Positions 47,096-58,700 of a stretch of DNA of 64,000 bases are shown piece by piece; position 1 is the stretch's first letter, and each line of letters starts with the position of its first letter. The position numbers and the translations under genes are program-made. This DNA is from Solen grandis (taxonomy: Eukaryota; Mollusca; Bivalvia; Adapedonta; Solenidae), in contig CM037782.1 of the NCBI GenBank assembly GCA_021229015.1, positions 59,693,514-59,757,513 of the forward strand, written 5' to 3'. Under the pieces are notes generated by a model that made no database searches, was not told the DNA's origin, and was given only the letters and a program-made list of their open reading frames with translations.

Positions 47096-47351
47096 ATTTG
47101 CCTCCGTGGCCGAGAGGGTAAAGTCGCTGACTTTAACACTCACTCAGCCCCTCACCGCGTGGGTTCGAATCCCGGCAGAGTCATTCGGATTTTCATGTGA
47201 GGAAGCCTTCCAGCTGGCTTGCGGTAGGTCGGTGGTTCTACCCGGATGCCTCCGTGCATTCGGGGTCTTCCTCCACCTGTAATTAGCTGGACGTCGCTAT
47301 ATGACTGAAATACTGTCGAAGCGACGGTAAACTCTAATAGTCAAGTCAAGT
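47096..47351 (+). repeat. tRNA-Ser-like SINE, complete copy
   Basis: GCCTCCGTGGCCGAGAGGG (A box TGGCCGAGAGG), a long variable-arm region, perfect B box GGGTTCGAATCCCGG, the family body and a TCAAGTCAAGTC tail. This copy shows best that the head derives from a class II (Ser/Leu-type) tRNA. Confidence 0.9.
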
Positions 47352-50300
47352 CTATTCGTTTTGAAGGCGATGTTGATAATTATGTGTATAAATCAAGACA
47401 AGTCAATATATTATTGCACTTCACACTTTACATGCACAATGGCAGTAAAGATATGCGAACAATTACATTTTACAACATGACTTAGGGCGGAGAATAAGTC
47501 TCTCTCTCTCTCTTTCACGAACACACACTAATACATACACACACGATTTAAGAAGCAGCTTGTCTAATATGTTTACATCTATAGGGAGCAAACATATAGA
47601 CTCAGTTATAAACATAATAAGATATGGCAATGATTCTAACAAACGAAGCTATTCAAGGCTAGGTACAGTTATCATATTGCGTGTCGATTTTGTAAACGTC
47701 TTTTCAGAACAGGATTGCACAATTTCATGCACTGCGTGTGTAAATTACCTACTTACGTATAGAAACCCTCATAGAATTTTAATTGAGTTATTATCGACCG
47801 TAAAGTTGATCATTTAAATATAACATCTGTGATATTACAACGTGGAAATAATATACCGCCGAAGTGACTGTTATATTCTTAATACATATGTTTCCGAATT
47901 GCTTTGATATTTTTCCGATTTTCAGTATAACAGGTAACATATTTGTTTTCAAATGAAGCATTATTTATACAAACTATAAAAACAAAAATAATCGTGTTTT
48001 TTCTTTCTTAATTTTATCTGAGTGATACATAAATAACAGTCAAAAAGAAACATTGAAAAAATGTCACTTTTCGGTTTCAAACTCATTTTAAAAGCAGTTG
48101 GCAGTAATGAATGCTCATCAATTGGGGTGGGGGGGGGGGGTAATGCATTAGGATAGCACTACCTTCATATTTAGATTGCATTTCTGTTAAGTAATCCGCC
48201 CATCAATTAACTGTGACCATGGCCCATCAAATGATTACGGGAAGTTTAAAATAAAGACAGACAGTATATTTTATTGACGTCAACTTAACAATTTCTTGTC
48301 ATATGACCAATAATGAGGGATAAAAAAAAAATAAAATAATTAAAAAATTAAGGGGGGGTAAACATGAAAATAAGATAATTAAATGATTTAATTCCGATGT
48401 TGCAAAACTTCATAGACATATTTACTTAATTTAAATATAACATTTCTATTGGAAGAGGACATAAACTGAATGAAATTAAACTTACTTGAATGTCTTGTGT
48501 AATAATTGTGGAGAACATACTATAATAAGTGAAATTCTTCCTCAATATCCCAAGCATTACAGATTGCACAGTATCTATAAACTCTTTCTGTTATATTTTT
48601 ACTGTAACACCCTGTTTCGATTCTTAATTTATGTAAAGAAAATCTCAATCTTACTAAAGCTGATCTAAATTAACTTGATAAATAAGTATTGTTTTGCACC
48701 AAAGTCTTATTTAAAGAGTTTATATGTACATAAAGTATTGCAATTACTCATACTGTTCAACCGATATTTTTGAAATATATTTAAATAAGATATGGAATAT
48801 ATAAATTTTGGAATATATTAATAGATGCAAGCCTTTCAAGACTTGAGCAAAAGATCTATAACTCCAAGTCAATGAATGCTTGCATCTGCACAGAAGTCAT
48901 AGGAAGGAAATATCTGTTCAAAAACATTAAAATAGCACCCCCTTATGTATATTTTTATGTACATGTAATTAATTAAAAATCAGATCGATTTTATTACAGG
49001 CCTCACAACATTGCAACGAAAACTTAAGTTATTATTATATCATCGTTTCGGGTGTGTGTGTGTGGGGGGGGGGGTGTTGTTTAGGAGTCACAATTGCCAA
49101 GTAAGTCCCATCACTAACGTCACATCCCGTCCTACATTCATATATATATTTCAAAGAAACAAGGTAGGGTCCGGCGGGGGTAATAGTCAGAATTGGTGAC
49201 AATGCCAATTCATATAAATACAATCAATGCATCTAGCTTCTAATACTGTTTATGAACTTATGTATTTAATATCTGCAACCTTATAAAAGACAATATGGAC
49301 ATAACCATGATTAAGCTTCCCATCTTCTTAAATCATCAAACAAAAATTTCAGTTTTTCCTCGATCGGAATTCCCTCCCACAAAAATATAGCCGTTGTCGA
49401 CCCCTTTGAAATGAACTCGGCGCTGTCTGCATGCACTTGGACTGCACCATAAGGCTTAAAAAAGTTACGTGTTTCAACTAACCCGACCAAGCCAATTGTT
49501 TTGCACCGACCCTAAACTTTTTTTTTCGTAGTATTCGGGCTAATGTGGTTGCTAAACGCTGCTTTTTCGTCATTTCCTCTAAAAGTAAGGTAAAAATGAA
49601 AAAAAAAGTTAAAAATGAAAAAAAAAAGAGTTTAGCCGACCTACCATCCATATTTTTCGGAGATATTTAGTCTGGCTTTTAATGTTATAACATACTAACA
49701 CTTTTCTTGCATCCAAACCATGTATTAATTGTAGAAAATTAAGGATAATAAGATTTTTGCGCCCATTCCATTCACGGAACTAGATTTTAATGGATAAATA
49801 ATGTTTTTCTTCCTGATAACAACACAGATATCACGAGATCTTAAGGAAGGCAATCGTTTCTATTATTAGACGTTTGTTGTCAAATGGCCATCGCCGTCTC
49901 CGATTATTGTTTAAGTGTTCATGCATTTATATACACATATATGTATGATCAACACATGATACGATATAATATACGCCTTAAAGCAGCTTGTTTACAGATG
50001 ATCGGGAGGAATAAGAAAAGAATCTTTTTTTTATTTACACTCCCTCGTTAATGCTTGTGAAGTCTTTGTTACCTGACAAATAAGCTCGGCAAGTGTAGGT
50101 CACATTGAATAGGTAAACGCTATTTCCGTTTACGCCACTTCGGGGAAATCGGTCATATATAGATTACAGGTGCTTGCGGTACCACGTCACACGTTCCTCA
50201 ACCTGGGGTCTGGAAGCTCAGCCTATGAAGTAAGCGCATGCGCGAAAAGTGAATTTGATCTGTCACGGGACGGCAAATGAAAATAAACGAAAAATTGAAT

Positions 50301-51941
50301 ACAGGTTTCATAATTCTTGATATAGTTGAAGACTATTTGTAACGCTATTGCCTATGATGGAGAAGCCACATATATTTTCTTTTACAATCACATACTGTTG
50401 CATTCGGTGACTTTAGGTACTGATATAGGCAATTCACAAAGGTAGTTAAAAATAAAATTCTTAGTCTATGACCATCTGTGAACGAGCTGCTTTTAAGCTT
50501 CGAAATAAAAAGATTCAGCCAGAATATTCATTCAAACTAGTGTTAAATGGTGAAATATTCTTATTGCAGAGGTGAGTATCTTGTTTTTAAGATCAACCCG
50601 AAAATGACTTTTGACACATCTCGTATGAAAAAGAATAATACATTTTTGTCAAAATAATCATCATTTATTCAAAGGTTTAATCATAGTTGGTTACACAATT
50701 ATTTGACAGAAAGCAAACTCGCCTGGTGGCACACACGTGATCCTGTAGGAAGAACCCAGATGTGTATGCGTGTCTGAACGGGCAACAAATACACCTCCAA
50801 ACACAACCTCTGACACGATTCGGTTCCTTTTCAAGTTTTTCTTTGCAAATTAACGTTATGACATAATAAAAAGTAATGTGTAAGAGGGTATAACACTTTC
50901 CCCCGCTGTTATTTTACACTATCTCTCTTTGTTTTTCTTTTTTTTACTCTTCTCATTCACGATGGGGAATTAGCGAATACTGTAGGCAGCTTAATATCAT
51001 ACTCTTTATTTTACTTATTTCAACTTGATACTACAAAGATACAATAATATTATTTTCTTCCTTCTGATATTTCATTTGCGGTTCCGTATGTCCAACTGAC
51101 TCTCTCACATGCAACCAAAAAAGTGACACGGATAACTAAGCAGATACTTAGTACATAAACGGCTTGTTCTTAAAATGAAGTGTCACTTACACAATCATAT
51201 AATCAAACGAAGAAAACTGCAAGGAAAAGAGATTACGGATATCTTAGAAAACAAGTCCAGTGTTACGAAAGGTGAAGTAAACAAATAAATATCAAGCTAT
51301 GTAATGACGTCTTTTATAATGTTTCCTAACAAATGTTAAAAGTAAGTTTTCAATGATGATACTTTGCATTAAACTATGACACGAACTTAATTATTGATTT
51401 CTGTAAGTAATTAAATATAAAACATGTTAAATATAGAATACTGTCATAATTTGCCTCGTGACAAATGCTTAGACTGTAAGTGCAGTTTACTGGCCTGTTT
51501 AGGACACCATAGAGAATTAACCTTTAGTAGAAGCAGCTGTTGCACATTCACCGTTGGATCCAAAGTTCCCTCAAAACGCTTTGCTTCTTATCAACCTGGG
51601 ATATTTCATAAATAAAACTTTGTACTAATGAATTTCATTGGTTGATCGGACCATTTAACCAATAAAAAGGCGCGTTACATATAATTGTTCGGATCGAAAG
51701 CAAGCTTTTGTAACACCAATGAAGACTATTCAAATAATACGTGTTGTTATATTGCTCAGCAATTAGCTTATTAATATTCATGAAAACGAAGTTCTGCCGG
51801 TTTAAAATCTCATTTTATATGCGGTAATAACAACGCAATATAAACTTTGTTAACCGACGATGTTGCACAATGCAATTGTTACGGTATCTTTGTCCACGGT
51901 TGGTTCGTGTATGATACAAAAGAAAAGACCGGAGTTAACAC

Positions 51942-52763
51942 TTATTTGACAAAAGGGCGTACAACACATACTGTGACTGCTTTTCCTTTCGTTTCAGTTT
52001 CGCTTTGATATGACTCTTCAAGAATTTGCGGAATATCTGCAATTAATGGCATATCACCAAATGCGTCTGTTTTTGACGTTTCCACATTCTCTCTACTTTC
52101 CATAGAACTACTTTTATACCCTCCACAATATATTTCTTTTTCAAGTTTACGTCTTTCTCTAATTTCATTTGGAAAATAAACTAATTTTCTAGAAGATGAT
52201 ATTACAGGGTCTTCCACGTGTGATATTTCTATATCCTTTCGAATATTTTGTTTCGGCAATACTTTCCCCGAGCAAAATTCATTGTCCGAATCGTAACACA
52301 TTTGTACTTTTGTTCCAGAATTTATTTCGATTCGTTTAGACACATCGAGACTATCACAGTATGGCTTTTTTAATATTGGTTTTGGCGGAAGGGGTGGATA
52401 TTTCAATCCTCTACACAAAATACTTTCTTGTTTTACATTACTCGTACAGATACCTTTATACCTGTCGCCATGTTTGTCTTTCTCCATGCTAGATTTTTCT
52501 ATGATTTCTTTTGGAAAATGTTCTCCTGTCCCAGAAGAAATTGACATATGTTCTTCCGTTAGCAACTCATCAAAACCTTGTCGAAATTCAGAGAGGTTTT
52601 GTTTCGGAACTGCTTCTTCCAAACAAGATAGGCAGTCCGGGATGCAATTTTTTTTTAGCGCATTTTCTTCAGACCTTTCCTCGTCATCATCAGACTCATC
52701 TACCCGTTCATCAACTGACTGTCTCGACGGAAGATGTGGATGAGTAAAAGTCATTTGGTTCAC
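51942..52763 (-). CDS. Probable C-terminal part of the CABIT protein, frame-shifted
   Basis: 273 codons open in the frame one base downstream of exon 3, overlapping it by 53 bases. It begins with an acidic stretch (DERVDESDDDEERSEE) and contains KYPPLPPKPILKKP, a class II SH3-ligand pattern (PxxPxK) as expected in this adaptor family. It ends VVRPFVK. It has no good start codon of its own (the first codon is GTG; the first ATG lies four codons in). I read it as the same exon with one extra or two missing bases. A short unrecognised intron is a weaker alternative. Confidence 0.55.
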   Translation of the reverse strand: MNQMTFTHPHLPSRQSVDERVDESDDDEERSEENALKKNCIPDCLSCLEEAVPKQNLSEFRQGFDELLTEEHMSISSGTGEHFPKEIIEKSSMEKDKHGDRYKGICTSNVKQESILCRGLKYPPLPPKPILKKPYCDSLDVSKRIEINSGTKVQMCYDSDNEFCSGKVLPKQNIRKDIEISHVEDPVISSSRKLVYFPNEIRERRKLEKEIYCGGYKSSSMESRENVETSKTDAFGDMPLIADIPQILEESYQSETETKGKAVTVCVVRPFVK

Positions 52764-55700
52764 TGTCTAAACCCAAACTCAAGTCATTGTCGTATCTGTT
52801 AATAAGTTCATCTCCATCTATAATACCTGGTGCTTCCATAACTTCATATTCATATAAATCTTCATGCAGATTCATATCTATATACTCGCCTGAAGCATGA
52901 TCACATTTATACGTCTCCAAAGATGGATAATCTTCACGAAAAAGAGGGTTTTCTTCAAATGTGATTTTGTTCCAGATCGCGACAAGTTCTTCGTTTTCCC
53001 TACTTGTAGGGAGAGGGGCATTCAAATTCTGCATTTCATCGCTGGAATTAACCACTGGTGGGATGATCCTTGTGTTTACCTCATTCAGATCCTGCCACGT
53101 CGTTTCTTCAGTTTCAGACAAACAGTTAAATAATGTTGGCTGATGCAGTGAATCCTTTAAAAAGTATAACTTATTTTCAACAAATGTTGAATTGTGGAAA
53201 ATTTTTGATTTTCCAGTCGGTTTACAGATTTCAACAAAAATTCGACTTTGTAAGTCATAGGGAATGATAGCAGCCTCACTAAGATCAGGTTTCCAAACAA
53301 TCAGCACATCTCGCTCTTCTATCTCTAGAAGTTTGACCGGTCCGTCAAGAATTACACGCATCTTGTTAGCGTCCATTCCAGGAATTGGAGCTAAGCTTTG
53401 TTTCTTAACAGTGTTAAAGGATACGATCCTAGGCAATGATATATCTGCTATATCTTTTAAAAGAAGAGGCTGTATTGGTGGATAAGCTGAAAATTTCATT
53501 GGATGAGCTTCGTGGAAGAAGTAACAGTTCCGGTCATGATCAACAAAAGAGAGAAACCTTTGCTTCTCATATATGACCGAACCTCTTCTCTGTAATTTAA
53601 TTCCTTTTTGTACTCGAATGAAATCCGCCTTATCTTTCATTGTAAAAGATAAAGTATCCTCTTCAACTTGAATAAGCTTAAGGTCATTTTTCTCTACCTG
53701 AAAAGATTTATTCAAAATTGTTTAATCATATTTCATTAAGTCACCATGATCGTCATTAATACTAATTAATTGTTGTGGCATCGTCAATGGCGATGCATCG
53801 TCAGAAAACCGACATTCGCTCAATACGCTTTGCTTCTAAATCACCTGCATATTTGGTTTGCAATATGTTTTCTATAATATGGATTGGATTTATTGGTCCT
53901 GTAAGACAACGCGGCGACAGAAGGGATCATTTGACCAGTGAATATTTATGAAAGTTAAGTTTTGCAAGCTATAAATCCCACAGTATACACAGAAGTGATA
54001 ACGGAATATATACCCTGGGTGATCGACGTTGATGGTGATGTTGTTTGTACGACTTTGTTAAATGACCTACGTGAAAAGCCTACAATTTGGTAATATATTG
54101 CAACAGTTAGTTAAAAATAGCAATGCACACGTCTTTCACGTTGCCTTAAACAACAAAGGGGGATGTGGTTTGTTTCTATTATTATTAATAATACATGTAA
54201 TAAATAAAAAAAATCAACAATGTTTTATGAGTACATAATTATACATAAAGATAAAACCTGGAAGATTTTATTTGAACTGAACATATGAAATATCACCAAC
54301 TTTCAATGCAGTCGTATCCTCAACCAATCACGACTATCAATGACAAAACTCAGTTACAACAGAAGCACTCTTGCTAACATGCATTTGAACGAATCATAAC
54401 GTTACGCGCTACATATATTACAGATCAGGTAACGCCATACATATACTGCAGTCTGACAACGCTCTACATATACTGCAGTCTAATAACTCTCTACATATAC
54501 TGCAGTCTAATAACGCCATACATATACTGCAGTCTGGTAACACCATACATATACTGCAGTCTGACAACGCTCTAAAAATACGGTAGTCTATTAATGCCAT
54601 ACATATACTGCAGTCTGGTAACACCATACATATACTGCTGTCTGGTAACGCTCTACATATACTGCAGTCTGGTAACGCTCTACATATACTGCAGTCTGGT
54701 AACGCTCTACATATACTGCATAACGCTCTACATAACTGCAGTCTGGTAACGCTCTACCTTTACTACAGTCTTGTAACGTTCTACATATACTGCAGTCTGG
54801 TAACCCTATATATATACTACAGTCTGGTAACGCTCTACATGTTCTACAGTCTGGTAACGCTCTACATGTTCTACAGTCTGGTAACGCTCTACATGTTCTA
54901 CAGTCTGATAACGCTCTACATGTTCTACAGTCTGGTAACGCTCTACATGTTCTACAGTCTGGTAACGCTCTACATATAAAACAGTCTGGTAACGCTCTAC
55001 ATGTTCTACAGTCTGGTAACCCTCTACATATACTACAGTCTGGTAACGCTCTACATGTTCTACAGTCTGGTAACGCTCTACATGTTCTACAGTCTGATAA
55101 CGCTCTACATGTTCTACAGTCTGATAACGCTCTACATATACTACAGTCTGGTAACGCTCTACATGTTCTACAGTCTGGTAACGATCTACATGTTCTACAG
55201 TCTGATAACGCTCTACATGTTCTACAGTCTGGTAACGCTCTACATGTTCTACAGTCTGGTAACCCTCTACATGTTCTACAGTCTGGTAACGCTCTACATG
55301 TTCTACAGTCTGGTAACCCTCTACATATACTACAGTCTGGTAACGCTCTACATGTTCTACAGTCTGGTAACGCTCTACATGTTCTACAGTCTGGTTTGCT
55401 CTACATATACTACAGTGTGGTAACCCTCTACATATACTGCAGTCTGGTAACACCATACATATACTGCAATCTAGTTACGCTCTACATATACTTCAGTCTG
55501 GTAAATATATATACTGCATTAAAATGTAGTATATATATCAAATACTTATATTGACTCTAGAAAAACTATACTATATTCTGGTTACGTTACGATACAAAGC
55601 GGCCTTCCGCATATACTATAAAAGTGAATTTTATATGGAAAAAATACTTAAATTGCAATATTGATACTAAATATCAGATAACGATGGCTAAATTCAGATT

Positions 55701-58700
55701 ATATTCAAATAATTTGATGATAGAAACTGGTAGATATTATAACATCGAAACACAACAACGCATCTTTCAACAATGTAATATTGGAATGGTTGTCCTGCGT
55801 ATAGAAATCTAAGAAAAAAGGGTTTTTTATAAACCTTATTATTGTAATTGGCCTAACAGGCAAAAATTCATATCTTTAATGTCTTCCGATTCATATAAAA
55901 CAATTTTCAATTTATCTAAATATATATTTTTTGCATTTAAAAAAAGAAATTATTTATAAATATATTTGTTCAAATTTTTTGTAATAGCTCTATTGATATT
56001 GTAACCCTAGCATTGTAATGCTATTTGTTCTGTTATGTTATGATATACTAAAATCTAGTATCGCTCTACAGATACTGCAGTATGGTAACGCTCTACATAT
56101 ACTGCAGTCTGGTAACGCTCTATATATAATGCAGTCTGGTAACACACACTATATATATATATACTGCAGTCTGGTTACACACTATATATACTGCAGTCTA
56201 GTAACGTTCTACATATACTGCAGTCTGGTAACGCTTCTTGTCGATTGCGATAAATTCCATAAAATTGAAAATATAAACGAGAACTAATACATACATATTC
56301 TGTAGTCTGGTAACGCAATACATATACTGCATCCTGGTAAATATACATATACTTCAGACGAAAATAGTGTAGTCAAGTAAGTCGGGTAACTCTATACACA
56401 AACTTTGTTATTGTAACGCTATATGTATACTGTAATATAGTATCACAATACTTATATTCACTCTAGAAACACTATACTGTATTCTGGTTACGTTAAAACT
56501 TTTTTTGTTTTTATACTAATAGACAATATTTGGCCGGAAAAAAAGTCGGAAAATTTCCTTTTCCTTTGTTATACGTCCTACCACTGGTTTTGCTATACAG
56601 TCGGTTAACGCTCAATATATACCGCCCGTTTTGCTACGATATACTGTAATTTCGTTTTGTTATACAGTCCGATAACGCTCTACATATACCACTGGTTTTG
56701 CTATACAGTCGGTTATCGATCAATATATACCGCCCGTTTTGCTACGATATACTGTAATTTCGTTTTGTTATACAGTCCGATAACGCTCTACATATACCAC
56801 TGGTTTTGCTATACAGTCGGTTAACGCTCAAAATATACCGCCCGTTTAGCTACGATATACTGTAATTTCGTTTTGTTATACAGTCCGATAACGGTCTACA
56901 TATACCACTGGTTTTGCTATGCAGTCGGTTATCGATCAATATATACCGCCCGTTTAGCTACGATATACTGTAATTTCGTTTTGTTATACAGTCCGATCAC
57001 GCTCTACATATACCACTGGTTTTGCTATACAGTCGGTTATCGATCAAAATATACCGCCCGTTTTGCTACGATATACTGCAGTCTAGTTTTACTATACAGT
57101 CCGATAACGCTCTAAATATACCATTGGTTTTGCTACGATATACTGCAGTCTGGTTTTGTTATACAGTTGATTAATTCTCTACATAAACCGCTCCTTTTCC
57201 TACGATATACTGCAGTCTGGTTTTGCTATAAAGTCGGATAACGCTCTACTACGAAAGACCGGTGGGGACTTCATAACTTCAAACTTCACAGTTCAGACTT
57301 CTTACTTCAAACTTCATAGATAAACGTTAAATATCTTTGAAGTATGAAGTGTGAAATTCACACTTCACACTTCACACATATTTGCTATGAAGTGTGAAGT
57401 CTGGAGTGTGAAGTATGAAGTGTGAAGTTTGAAGTGTGAAGTTTGAAGTCTGAAGTGCGAAGTATGAAGTTTGAAGTGAGAAGTGTGAAGTGTGAAATCT
57501 GAAACGTGAAGTTTGAATTACGTCATCGTTATATTTTGGGGAAAAATCAATAAACATTAAGCTTTTGCAAGCATTTCCTTTCTCTAGTAGTAAATTTGGA
57601 TGATGATAGGTTGTATATTTAAGTTTACCTTAAAGCATACAATTAACTATTTAAATTATAATTATTTACCAATAATGTTTCCCTAATGAAAACAAAATTT
57701 AGGAAACATAAATATGAGACAACTTATTTTCACCCTATAAAGACTCTATGAAATGGTCATTTAATCCATTCCTATTTAATGATAATATCCTTGTTGTTAT
57801 AACTATTGATGAGCCACAAAAATCCTGATCAACCAGCAATCTCATAACTAATAATATGGGCATCAGAGTTACATGTACTGTATGTACCAACAGTTTAAGT
57901 TATATGTCCACGCTATAACAAAAACGCGCGAAAACATACGTCATCAAATCACATGACTTTTATTCAATCTTCATACTTCACACTTCAGATTTCACACTTC
58001 AGACTTCATATTTCACACTTGGAAGTTTGAAATGTGAAGTCCCCACCGGTCTTTCGTACTCTACATATACCGATGGTTTTTCTACGATTTACTGCAGTCT
58101 GTTTTTGCTATACAGTCGGGTAACGCTCTACATATACCGATGGTTTTTCTACGATTTACTGCAGTCTGGTTTTGCTATACAGTCGGATAACGCTCTACAT
58201 ATACCGATGGTTTCTAGTTTGTCTTTTACTTTTGTTTTTGCATTTTTCTACGATTTTTTTACAGTCGGGTAACGCTCTACATATACCGATGGTTTTTCTA
58301 CGATTTACTGCAGTCTGGTTTTGCTATACAGTCGGATAACGCTCTACATATACCGATGGTTTTGCTACGATTTACTGCAGTCTGGTTTTGCTATACAGTC
58401 GGGTAACGCTCTACATATACCGATGATTTTGCTACGATTTGCTGCAGTCTGGTTTTGCTATACAGTCGGATAACGCTCTACATATACCGATGGTTTTTCT
58501 ACGATTTGCTGCAGTCTGGTTTTGCTATACAGTCGGGTAACGCTCTACATATACCGATGATTTTGCTACGATTTACTGCAGTCTGTTTTTGCTATACAGT
58601 CGGGTAACGCTCTACATATACCGAGATTTTGTATTTGCTATACAGTCGGGTAATGCTATACATACACTTCAGTCTAGTATCACCATGCCATACACAGTTG

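Larger units (their letters stand above)
42390..51941. other. Intergenic, SINE-rich
   Basis: No gene recognised between the 5' end of the CARD/coiled-coil gene and the 3' end of the CABIT gene. It holds a 17-bp minisatellite at 43050, a LINE remnant at 45587, four copies of one SINE between 45063 and 47351, and G-runs near 48127 and 49063. The promoter of the CARD/coiled-coil gene should lie above 42389, but no clear TATA or initiator was seen. Confidence 0.5.

Noticed and set aside
47100..47185. tRNA-Ser gene
   Set aside because: A and B boxes are perfect, but the same head occurs with a common body in several copies; no closing acceptor stem. SINE.
48125..49075. G-runs near 48127 and 49063 as G-quadruplex control elements
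   Set aside because: Single homopolymer-like runs, the second beside a TG repeat; no gene nearby and such runs are often of uncertain length in assemblies.
52474..53485. Several plus-strand open frames of 60-89 codons
   Set aside because: Shadows of the long minus-strand CABIT exon; no features of their own.
54806..55456. 216-codon open frame on the minus strand (and 140 codons on the plus strand at 55001-55423)
   Set aside because: Pure consequence of the 27-bp minisatellite, whose unit is a multiple of three and lacks stops; a nine-residue period on both strands, inside an intron.
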